From positions 1-8,823 of the forward strand of contig JBNJEM010000318.1 in assembly GCA_051745935.1 (NCBI GenBank): DNA of 8,823 nt. The letters are read 5' to 3'. The notes beneath the pieces are model-generated. The model had not been told where the DNA came from, searched no databases, and saw only the letters and a list, made by a program, of their open reading frames with translations. Every line of letters starts with the position of its first letter. Position 1 is the stretch's first letter. This stretch comes from JBNJEM01 sp051745935 (GTDB lineage Bacteria; Planctomycetota; Planctomycetia; Pirellulales; Pirellulaceae). Shown here piece by piece: positions 1-6,311 of this stretch. Position numbers and translations under genes: made by a program.

Positions 1-43
1 GTGAGATCTTCAAACAACCGCAAAAAGACATTTATGCGCTGTA

Positions 44-79
44 AAAGACGGGCCTGGAGACCCGTCCTACGCCGTCTTT
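44..79. terminator. Terminator-like fold with two alternative stems
   Basis: AAAGACGG (44-51) can pair with CCGTCTTT (72-79). A competing inner hairpin pairs GACGGG (47-52) with CCCGTC (61-66) across an 8-nt loop. The outer stem ends in TTTAT on the plus strand and has an A-run on its other side, so it could terminate transcription from either direction. No upstream gene is visible in the window, so its target is unknown. It may equally be a copy of a dispersed palindromic repeat. Confidence 0.4.
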
Positions 80-432
80 ATGCAACAATAGGGTAAACTA
101 CCAATAGCATGTGTCTGTCCAACCGCAAGGCCAGAGTTCGCCGGGCCAGTGAATGGTCGTGGTTTCTCCAATGGACGGTGGCCCGGGGGCCGTGCGGAAC
201 CGCGGCGAGCATTTGCCGCATGGATTCCCAACTTAAGACGGCTGGCACGCCATGAACGGATGGATTCTCGTCTCGCGTAACGTCCGCCCTGTTCGATCGG
301 ACGGACGGCAAGGTGAATCGAAGCTTCTGGCGGTGGATCACGTGGAAAACAATGATACGACGAGTCCCGGCCGCTTGGTGCGGCGAAGGGTTGCCCAGGG
401 AGTAGCCGGGACGCAATAGAGCGAATGGTTTC
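80..432. other. Non-coding leader upstream of the efflux operon
   Basis: This stretch of about 350 bases has no reading frame with recognisable protein character. It must contain the promoter of the operon starting at 433, but I see no convincing -35/-10 pair. The only notable site is an inverted repeat, CGTCCG (281-286) with CGGACG (298-303), separated by 11 bases, which has the geometry of a small operator. A 48-codon frame at 109-255 has no ribosome binding site and no familiar features. Confidence 0.5.
281..303. promoter_or_regulatory. Candidate operator palindrome
   Basis: A perfect 6-bp inverted repeat, CGTCCG N11 CGGACG, lies about 130 bp upstream of the adaptor start. Efflux operons are often controlled by dimeric repressors that bind such sites. 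No regulator gene is present here and a 6-bp palindrome is common by chance, so this is only a candidate. Confidence 0.15.
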
Positions 433-1650
433 ATGCGGCGTGATACGAAACGAGTGGGCCGAGCCATGATCATGGTCCTCGCGGCGGCATTCCTCGCGGC
501 AGCATTAGTTGTCGGCTGCGAAGGCCAACAGGAAGGCGCCCCGGCTGGAGGTTCCAACAGCCCGGCGGGACAGGGAAATACGGTCCCCGTGGAAGTGGTG
601 GAAGTGAAGGCGGAAACTTTTACGGAGACGGCCCGTGCCGTGGGCACGTTGCGCGCGCTCGCGACGGTCGAGGTCCGACCGGAGGTGACCGGCATCCTGA
701 AAGAAATTCATTTTGAGGAGGGGGAAAGGGTCAGCGAGGACAGTCTCCTGTTTTCGATCGATGACAGGAAGCTAATTCGGGAGCTGAGAGAGCGTCAGGA
801 AGCGCTAAACGCCGCCAAGGCACAGGTCGAAAACGCTCACAAGGAGTTTGAGCGTACCGAGCGGCTCATTGAAACTCGGGCAGTTTCTCAAGCCGAGAAA
901 GACAGAACTCAGGCCGCGCTGAAAACCGCCCAGGCGGAAGTTGGGCAGGCGGAGGCCGCCATCGAACTGATCGAGGAGCGTCTGAAGGACACGAAAATCC
1001 GGGCTCCGTTCAGCGGTGTTACCACGGAATGCATGGTCGACTGTGGGGACTATGTGACGACGGGGGATCGTCTGGTCACGCTTCACACCCTTTCGCCTAT
1101 CGAGATGTCAGCGAAAATCCCGGAACGCTACATGGGCCGCGTGCGGTCCGGGCAGCAGGCGGCGGTGCTCGTGGATGCCTATCCCGATCGGCGGTTCTCT
1201 GGCCCGGTCTCATTCATCAGCCCGGAAGTCGATGAACGGACTCGGAATTTTCTGGTCAAGATCACTCTCGACAACGAGGAGGGGCTGCTGAAGCCGGGGG
1301 GATTCGCCACGGCCGTGTTGACGTTGAGGACGTTGGAAAACCGACCGGCCGTGCCGGAAGAGGCGTTGGTGGCGACCACCGAGGGCTATATGGTTTATGT
1401 CGTGGAGGATGGAGTTGCCCGGAAGAGAAGCGTGGAAGTGGGGCTGCGGGACGCGGGATGGGCGGAGGCGCGCGAAGGCGTCCAGGCCGGCGAAACGGTG
1501 GTACGGAGGGGACACCTGCGACTGTCCGACGGGGATAAGGTGAGCATGGCTGACGCAAAATCCGCGGCGTCAGGGCCAGGTGAGACGGGTTCCGAGAGCT
1601 TGACCTCCGATGGTGGTTCGGAAACCGGCCAGGAGGACTCGGGCCAATGA
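433..1650 (+). CDS. RND efflux periplasmic adaptor (membrane fusion protein), lipoprotein
   Basis: This is the periplasmic adaptor of a tripartite RND exporter, linking the inner-membrane pump to an outer-membrane channel. The start at 433 gives a basic n-region, then a hydrophobic stretch and a lipobox ending at Cys29 (VVGC), so the protein should be a lipid-anchored lipoprotein; a Gly/Pro/Ser-rich linker (about 35-50) follows. Two lipoyl half-motifs (about 79-110 and 186-219, including the typical KIRAPFSG) flank an alpha-helical hairpin rich in Glu, Ala and Gln (about 111-185). A beta-barrel (about 220-300, with DERTRNFLVK and LKPGGFATAVL) and a membrane-proximal domain (about 301-365) come next. 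The last 35 residues are a low-complexity Ser/Gly/Glu tail. The length (405 aa) is normal for the family. The ribosome binding site before 433 is weak; the Met at residue 12 is an alternative start but would lose the basic n-region. The stop overlaps the permease start by 4 nt. The substrate cannot be read from the sequence. Confidence 0.93.
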   Translation: MRRDTKRVGRAMIMVLAAAFLAAALVVGCEGQQEGAPAGGSNSPAGQGNTVPVEVVEVKAETFTETARAVGTLRALATVEVRPEVTGILKEIHFEEGERVSEDSLLFSIDDRKLIRELRERQEALNAAKAQVENAHKEFERTERLIETRAVSQAEKDRTQAALKTAQAEVGQAEAAIELIEERLKDTKIRAPFSGVTTECMVDCGDYVTTGDRLVTLHTLSPIEMSAKIPERYMGRVRSGQQAAVLVDAYPDRRFSGPVSFISPEVDERTRNFLVKITLDNEEGLLKPGGFATAVLTLRTLENRPAVPEEALVATTEGYMVYVVEDGVARKRSVEVGLRDAGWAEAREGVQAGETVVRRGHLRLSDGDKVSMADAKSAASGPGETGSESLTSDGGSETGQEDSGQ

Positions 1651-4600
1651 TTTGGAACTTTTGCATTCGGCGGCCGGTGTTCACCCTGGTCGTCTTTCTA
1701 GTGATTGCCGTTTTCGGGATGTGGGGGTATTATTCGATGCCCGTTCGGGAGAACCCGGACATCGATCTTCCCATTGTCAGTGTCAATGTCGTTTATCCGG
1801 GCGCGGAGCCCGAAGTGATTGAAACCGAGGTGCTGGAGCCGCTGGAGGAGGAAGTCAACACCATTGAAGGGCTCAAGACGCTGGCCTCCACGGCGCGGGA
1901 GCAAGTCGGGACGGTCACGGCGGAGTTTGAACTGTGGCGCGACGTGGACATTGCCGCGCAGGACGTGCGCGACCGCGTCCAACGGGCCCGACGCCAATTG
2001 CCCACCGGCATTGAAGAGCCCATCGTGATGAAGCTCGATCCCGATGCCCAGTCCATCATGTGGATCACGCTGATCGGTGACGACCGGTGGGATCACGTGC
2101 GGTTGAGCACTTACGCCGATGAAGTGCTGAAACCCCGACTGGAGAATCTTCGCGGAGTGGGGCGGATACAAATTGGCGGAGAGCGTCGGTATGCGGCCCG
2201 AGTGAAGCTCGACCCGGAACAACTGGCCGCCCATCACGTGACCGTGGCGGACGTGGTATCCACGATCCGGCGCAATAACGTCAATATCCCCTCGGGTCGT
2301 ATCGAAAGCCAAAGTCGTGAATTCCTGATCCGAACACAAGGGCAGTTCGACTCGCCGGAACCCATCAATGATCTGATCGTGGCGTACCGCGATGACGGGC
2401 CAGTGCGGATCAGCGATGTGGGGCACGCGACCGACGGGGTGGAAAACGACCGCCGGATCGCGCGCTTCGCCGGGAAACCAGCGGTAGGACTCGGCGTGGT
2501 CAAACAGAGCGACGCCAACACGGTTTCCCTGGCCACCACCCTCCGAGAACGAATCGCCGAACTGGATGAGAGTTTTCCACCCGGCTTGGTCTACACCATC
2601 GCCATGGACAGTTCCGAGTTTATCGAAGAAAGCATTACCGATCTGCTAGTGACCATCGGTCTGGCCACCGCCCTCGTGGTGCTGGTGGTGTTGGGGTTTC
2701 TGAGAACGGGGTGGGGAACCATGATCGTGGGATTGGCCATCCCCACCTCCTTGCTCGCCGCCGCGGCATGCATGTATGTGCTGGGCTTCAGTGTCAACAC
2801 GCTCACCATGCTCGCTTTGATTCTAGCCATCGGCATCGTGGTGGATGACGCCATCGTCGTTTTGGAGAGCTGTTACCGGCACATGGAGGAGGGGACGGAG
2901 CCGATTCCAGCTGCCCGAGTGGGAACCACGGAGGTTGCCTTTCCTGCCGTGGCGAACACGATGGCGCTGGCAGCGGTCTTCATCCCGGTGGCGTTCACGT
3001 ACGGCTTGATCGGGCGTTTCTTCTTCGAGTTCGGCTTGACCGTTACGGCAACGGTGTTTGCGTCGACCTTCACGGCGCTGACGCTGACTCCCACGCTCTG
3101 CTCTCGACTTTTGCGCGTCCCGGAACGGCATAGCTTGTTATTTCGCTGGTCGGAATGGGGGTTTCGCTTGATTGAACGGATCTACGCCGCCATTCTAGGT
3201 TTGGCTTTCCGCGCCCGCATCGTGACCGTGCTGCTGGGCGTCGCCGCCTTCGCGTTGGGAGGGTATCTCTTCAGCCAGTTGTCCACCGAGTTCAGCCCTA
3301 ACGAGGACCGTGAGAGTTTGATGGTCCGGTTTGAAACGCCAGAAGGAGCGACCATTCGCAAGACCGATGCTTACGCCACGGAGCTGGAACGCGTGCTGGC
3401 CGATGAGCCGACCGTCGAACACCAATTCATGGCTATCGGCCTTTCCCGCGGCGGGGGGCCGGGACGGGTCAACGAAGGCATCATGTTTGTTTCTCTGACG
3501 CCGCGCGAGACCCGCGACAAGCACCAATCGGAGATCATGCAGGAACTGCGAACCAAGTTCGACATGTTGCCCGGGGGACGTGCATTTGTCCTTGAAACCT
3601 CGGCCGTGGCCGGCATGGGCGGCGCTCCCGTGGAGTTCGTGCTCCAGCACCCCGATATCCGCCGCTTGGCGGAAGGGCAGCAAATGGTCATGGACTGGAT
3701 GCGGAATCAGCCGGAGTTCGTGGGCATCAATAGCGACCTGAAGATGAACAAGCCGCAAGTCAACGTGTCTATCAAACGCGAGAAAGCGTCACAGATGGCG
3801 ATCTCCGTCGAGGATATCTCCAATACGATGCGTTTCCTGCTCGGAGAACCCGACATTTCGGAAATCCAAGTGGGCACGGAGCGCTACGACATTATCCCCG
3901 AAGTGATCGGGAAAGGCGAAATGGTTCCCCGGACACTCAGACAGCTTTACGTCCGGGGCGCGGGCGATGAACTGGTGTCCCTGGATAACCTGGTCGACAT
4001 CCGAGAGGTGATCGGCCCCAGTGAGATCCACCACCACGGACGCATCCGCGCGGCAACCATTTCCGCTTCGAATCCCCCCGACGTCCCTCTGGGGGACTCA
4101 ATGGATAAGTTGACCGCCTACCTGGATGAGAATTTACCGGAAGAATTCGACTACACGTTCACCGGCACCACCCAGGATCTCCAAGAGTCGTTCGAGAACT
4201 TAACCATTGCGATGATCTTCTCCGTCGTGTTCATCTACCTCGTCCTGGCCGCCCAGTTCGAGTCGTGGCTGCACCCCTTCACGATTCTCTTGAGTCTGCC
4301 CCTGGCACTGGTTGGAGCGGCCGGGGGACTGTGGCTCATGGATCTGCCGTTTGGGATCGTGGCCTTTGTCGGGCTCATTATGTTGCTGGGCATGGCCACG
4401 AAGAATGCCATCTTGCTTGTCGATTACACCAACGTTCTCATTGCCCGCGGCCACGATCTGTTCGACGCGGCCAAACAGGCCGCCCGCGTCAGGTTTCGGC
4501 CGGTGCTCATGACGGCCGTCTCCACCGTTTGTGGACTGCTTCCCATCGCACTGGGCTTTGGTGCCGGCGGAGAAGCTAGAATGCCGTTGGGGATCGCTGT

Positions 4601-4742
4601 CGTCGCCGGAATGACCGCCACCACGGCCTTGACGCTGTTGATCATCCCGGTCGTCTATACCTTGTTCGCGCAGATCCAATACGGGCTGGGTCGGCTCTTC
4701 GGCCGTCGGGCCCGAACTCGGGTCAAGGAGAGTACGGCGTGA
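1647..4742 (+). CDS. RND family inner-membrane efflux permease (HAE1/AcrB type)
   Basis: This is the proton-driven inner-membrane pump of the tripartite exporter. At 1031 aa it has the usual length and the duplicated RND layout: TM1 (about 10-30), a large periplasmic loop (about 35-328), TM2-6 (about 330-485), TM7 (about 523-543), a second periplasmic loop (about 545-850) and TM8-12 (about 852-1015). The proton-relay residues are present: Asp400 and Asp401 in GIVVDDAIVVLE of TM4, and Lys919 in GMATKNAILLVDY of TM10. The family motif RFRPVLMTA also follows. The aspartate pair and this lysine match hydrophobe/drug-type (HAE1) pumps; no metal-pump (CzcA-type) signature was noticed. The ATG overlaps the adaptor stop as ATGA, with AGGAGG at 1631-1636 ten bases upstream, so translation is probably coupled. 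The stop overlaps the next gene as GTGA. No frameshift or missing segment was seen. Substrates are unknown. Confidence 0.96.
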   Translation: MIWNFCIRRPVFTLVVFLVIAVFGMWGYYSMPVRENPDIDLPIVSVNVVYPGAEPEVIETEVLEPLEEEVNTIEGLKTLASTAREQVGTVTAEFELWRDVDIAAQDVRDRVQRARRQLPTGIEEPIVMKLDPDAQSIMWITLIGDDRWDHVRLSTYADEVLKPRLENLRGVGRIQIGGERRYAARVKLDPEQLAAHHVTVADVVSTIRRNNVNIPSGRIESQSREFLIRTQGQFDSPEPINDLIVAYRDDGPVRISDVGHATDGVENDRRIARFAGKPAVGLGVVKQSDANTVSLATTLRERIAELDESFPPGLVYTIAMDSSEFIEESITDLLVTIGLATALVVLVVLGFLRTGWGTMIVGLAIPTSLLAAAACMYVLGFSVNTLTMLALILAIGIVVDDAIVVLESCYRHMEEGTEPIPAARVGTTEVAFPAVANTMALAAVFIPVAFTYGLIGRFFFEFGLTVTATVFASTFTALTLTPTLCSRLLRVPERHSLLFRWSEWGFRLIERIYAAILGLAFRARIVTVLLGVAAFALGGYLFSQLSTEFSPNEDRESLMVRFETPEGATIRKTDAYATELERVLADEPTVEHQFMAIGLSRGGGPGRVNEGIMFVSLTPRETRDKHQSEIMQELRTKFDMLPGGRAFVLETSAVAGMGGAPVEFVLQHPDIRRLAEGQQMVMDWMRNQPEFVGINSDLKMNKPQVNVSIKREKASQMAISVEDISNTMRFLLGEPDISEIQVGTERYDIIPEVIGKGEMVPRTLRQLYVRGAGDELVSLDNLVDIREVIGPSEIHHHGRIRAATISASNPPDVPLGDSMDKLTAYLDENLPEEFDYTFTGTTQDLQESFENLTIAMIFSVVFIYLVLAAQFESWLHPFTILLSLPLALVGAAGGLWLMDLPFGIVAFVGLIMLLGMATKNAILLVDYTNVLIARGHDLFDAAKQAARVRFRPVLMTAVSTVCGLLPIALGFGAGGEARMPLGIAVVAGMTATTALTLLIIPVVYTLFAQIQYGLGRLFGRRARTRVKESTA

Positions 4743-5035
4743 AGTTGCTGCATATCATGGTTCACTTCGAGTTCGCCGACGCGATCACCCAGATCCTGGA
4801 CCAACACGGCGTCACCACGTACGCCCGGTATCCCATGATCGAAGGCAAGGACAGCGAAGGAAAACACTACGGTACCCAGGTGTTCCCCGGAAATGTCGCC
4901 GTCATTCAAGCCCAGGTGCCCGAACCCAAAATCGATGAGCTGATGGATCGGTTCAAATCGTTCAAGGAACAGAAGCGAGCGCACGAGCACCTGGAGGCTG
5001 TCGTGCTGCCCATCGAACGCCGACTCGGTGACTAA
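4739..5035 (+). CDS. PII-like, RND transporter-associated small protein
   Basis: This is a 98-residue soluble protein without signal peptide or membrane segment. The pattern MKLLHIMVHFEFADAI, then a central YPMIEGKDSEGKHYGTQVFPG loop and a C-terminal ERRL, resembles small PII-like (ferredoxin-fold) proteins encoded beside RND pumps; I recall a family named PG0541 transporter-associated protein, but could not check this. PII-like proteins act as trimers that bind small ligands and regulate partners, often transporters; that role here is inference. The GTG start overlaps the permease stop (GTGA), and AAGGAG at 4725-4730 lies 8 nt upstream, so the start is well supported and the gene belongs to the efflux operon. 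The Gly-, Lys- and Tyr-rich middle segment sits where PII proteins have their flexible T-loop. The canonical uridylylation signature of GlnB/GlnK is not seen. Confidence 0.8.
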   Translation: MKLLHIMVHFEFADAITQILDQHGVTTYARYPMIEGKDSEGKHYGTQVFPGNVAVIQAQVPEPKIDELMDRFKSFKEQKRAHEHLEAVVLPIERRLGD

Positions 5036-5096
5036 AGCGACAGCGCCACTTTGGTTCGACCAATGAACGCAAAGCGTCGCGATAGAAAGTTTTCGC

Positions 5097-5119
5097 ACCA
5101 CCGGCCCTGTGCCGGTGGT
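5097..5119 (+). terminator. Hairpin downstream of the efflux operon
   Basis: A perfect 9-bp stem, ACCACCGGC (5097-5105) with GCCGGTGGT (5111-5119), has a 5-nt loop and lies 61 nt after the last operon stop. It is stable and well placed to end the operon, but no U-run follows (TTAGGGGG). A near-identical hairpin occurs in inverted orientation at 5590-5610 (19 of 21 bases), so it may instead be the end of a repeat element. Confidence 0.4.
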
Positions 5120-5168
5120 TAGGGGGCTTGAGAACTACACCACTCAACTCGCGCCCTGTTCCGCCCCC

Positions 5169-5201
5169 GCCCTCGCCGCCACTGTAACCAGCGGCGAGGG
5201 C
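5169..5201. repeat. Strong GC-rich hairpin
   Basis: GCCCTCGCCGC (5169-5179) is the exact reverse complement of GCGGCGAGGGC (5191-5201), giving an 11-bp stem with an 11-nt loop. No T-run follows immediately, so it is not a classical intrinsic terminator. It lies inside the left arm of the fold-back element. Confidence 0.7.
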
Positions 5202-5220
5202 TGGGATGGCGAAAAACTTT

Positions 5221-5280
5221 AGGTCCTTGTAGCCCGTTTTGTTGCGCCTTGCGTCCTTGCCCGCGTCGAATCAAGGACCT
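5221..5280. repeat. Inverted repeat AGGTCCTTG / CAAGGACCT
   Basis: A perfect 9-bp inverted repeat (5221-5229 and 5272-5280) encloses 42 bases that include a further GTCCTTG at 5253-5259. The opposite arm has a comparable but weaker structure, AAACGAG (5457-5463) with CTCGTTT (5496-5502). Confidence 0.6.
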
Positions 5281-5442
5281 CAGGGACTGAAAAGACCAAA
5301 GGGAACACGGCGGACGGGGCTCACGCGTGAAAAAAGCCGCGCGGCGTCTTCTGTTTCTTCATCCGTGGGTCCGTACTGCCATCCGTGGGCCTCTCATGGC
5401 GCCTGGAGCACCGCTAATGATCGTCACGGCGTGGGTGGGGAG
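5281..5442. other. Spacer between the arms of the fold-back element
   Basis: No credible gene is seen here. The spacer holds a perfect 10-base palindrome, GCCGCGCGGC (5336-5345), and a direct repeat of CATCCGTGGG at 5360-5369 and 5380-5389. Frames open through this stretch have no ribosome binding site and no recognisable motifs. Confidence 0.5.
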
Positions 5443-5610
5443 AGGTCCAGTGTTTGAAACGAGGACGCGCAACAAATGCTGTAAGCCTACTCCCGCTCGT
5501 TTGCCCAATTTCCGGGATTTTGGCCAGCCCAGGCGAGGGCGGGCGGGAACAGCCGATTGGGTGTGAAAGATAGTTACCAAACCAACGAGCCACCGGCACG
5601 GGGCCGGCGG
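5443..5610 (-). repeat. Right arm of a long imperfect inverted repeat (fold-back element)
   Basis: This is the inverted partner of 5098-5280, starting with AGGTCC at the inner side and ending in CCACCGGCACGGGGCCGGCGG (5590-5610). Relative to the left arm it appears to have lost several short stretches near 5460. It contains TTTGAAACGAGGAC (5453-5466), which resembles the terminal repeat of the element at 5845-6079 (12 of 14 bases). Confidence 0.65.
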
Positions 5611-5844
5611 GGAAGTGGCGTTGTGCAACTAACAAGCCATAGCAAAACCACTCAAGTTTCTTTTCACCCAGGGACTTTCTGCCACCTCCCACAATCTCCG
5701 CCTCCCGCCTGGAAAACCAGGGAAGCATTTCCCAGAACGTTACCTCGGATGGCCGAAGTGTTACAATAATCTTCCTGTCGTCAAGTTTTTCTGTCCTTAG
5801 AACCCATCACAAAACCATGCGGATACCCCATAATCCAAGGGGTT
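5611..5844. other. Non-coding stretch between two repeat elements
   Basis: I see no gene. Two copies of a short motif are present: AGCCATAGCAAAACC (5635-5649) and CCCATCACAAAACC (5803-5816). Both resemble CCCATAACAAAACC at 6050-6063, inside the right terminal repeat of the next element. A TTACAAT at 5761-5767 looks like a -10 box but has no matching -35. Confidence 0.5.
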
Positions 5845-6079
5845 TTGGAAGCGAGGACCAAGTTTTGTTACGGGCTCTTAAATTCTGCTGTCGTTCCTTA
5901 CCGTGCAAAGTGTAAGCTGATGGAGCGGGACATGGGCCCGGTGGAGCTGGCGGAGTGGATGGGCGGCAATCCGTTTCTGGAAATCCTGGACGTTTTCGGC
6001 GGTGGGTTCGACAGGAAGATTTCGCGACAGGAAAATCGTCTTTTTACAGCCCATAACAAAACCGAGCCCTCGCTTCCAA
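5845..6079. mobile_element. MITE-like 235-bp element with 32-bp terminal inverted repeats
   Basis: The left end (5845-5876) and the reverse complement of the right end (6048-6079) match at 27 of 32 bases. Both begin TTGGAAGCGAGG, diverge over five bases, then share GTTTTGTTA and GGGCT. Similarity fades inward. No transposase is encoded, and no target-site duplication is visible at the assumed ends. Size, paired ends and lack of coding fit a non-autonomous miniature element or a dispersed palindromic repeat. An 81-codon frame runs across it (5845-6090) but starts with TTG inside the repeat, has no ribosome binding site and resembles nothing I know. Confidence 0.6.
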
Positions 6080-6311
6080 GCTGGCCCTAGAAGGCAACGT
6101 TACCGTGGTGTTCGGCGGTGAACTTTAGCACCTTCTTCAAACTCAAGGTCCCACGTAAGCAAAACAGACCAATATACCGGTCGCGGATGACTTTCTCCGC
6201 CGCGAGTCCGACCAACGGGAGGACGGCTTGCGCCGGGCAGCTTTCCACCCGGAAAAATCCAACCGCTTGTAATATAACTTCCACTTCCGACATTCAAAAG
6301 GAGCGTTCATC
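6080..6311 (+). promoter_or_regulatory. Leader of the sialidase-like gene with Shine-Dalgarno
   Basis: These 232 bases separate the repeat element from the sialidase-like gene and should contain its promoter. AAAAGGAG (6296-6303) is a clear ribosome binding site, 8 nt before the ATG at 6312. An AT-rich patch, TTGTAATATAA near 6268, could hold a -10 box, but no partner is convincing. Reverse-strand frames here (for example 6087-6293) have no support. Confidence 0.5.

Larger units (their letters stand above)
5098..5280 (+). repeat. Left arm of a long imperfect inverted repeat (fold-back element)
   Basis: The reverse complement of this segment aligns in order with 5443-5610. Anchors are: 5098-5118 with 5590-5610 (19 of 21 matching), 5166-5177 with 5532-5543 (12 of 12), 5238-5246 with 5468-5476 (9 of 9) and 5275-5280 with 5443-5448 (6 of 6). 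The sequence between anchors is only loosely conserved. All anchors share nearly the same symmetry centre, about 5354-5362, which argues against chance. The arm also contains two internal hairpins. Confidence 0.65.

Noticed and set aside
109..255. 48-codon plus-strand frame upstream of the efflux operon
   Set aside because: No ribosome binding site, unusual composition (many Arg, Trp and Cys) and no known motif.
78..695. 205-codon minus-strand frame crossing the start of the adaptor gene
   Set aside because: Half of it is antisense to the clear adaptor gene, and the remainder has no recognisable domain or start signal.
5440..5620. Possible tRNA or other structured RNA gene
   Set aside because: There is no T-loop GTTCRA consensus with matching stems; the pairing is explained by the inverted repeat arms.
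5761..5767. TTACAAT as a promoter -10 box
   Set aside because: No acceptable -35 sequence at 16-18 bp upstream and no gene directly downstream.
5239..5769. Several overlapping plus-strand frames (5239-5457, 5327-5566, 5557-5769)
   Set aside because: They overlap one another, lack ribosome binding sites and run through inverted repeats with low-complexity, Arg/Pro/Ser-rich translations.
5635..6063. CRISPR array, suggested by recurring CCCATAACAAAACC-like words
   Set aside because: Copies are short and imperfect, irregularly spaced (about 165 and 250 bases) and one is inverted, unlike a CRISPR array.
5845..6090. 81-codon plus-strand frame with a protein-like middle section
   Set aside because: It starts with TTG inside a terminal repeat, has no Shine-Dalgarno, and almost exactly spans the 235-bp repeat element; no motif was recognised.
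6087..6293. 68-codon minus-strand frame that looks mildly protein-like
   Set aside because: No Shine-Dalgarno, and a second minus-strand frame is equally open over the same span; no homology recognised.
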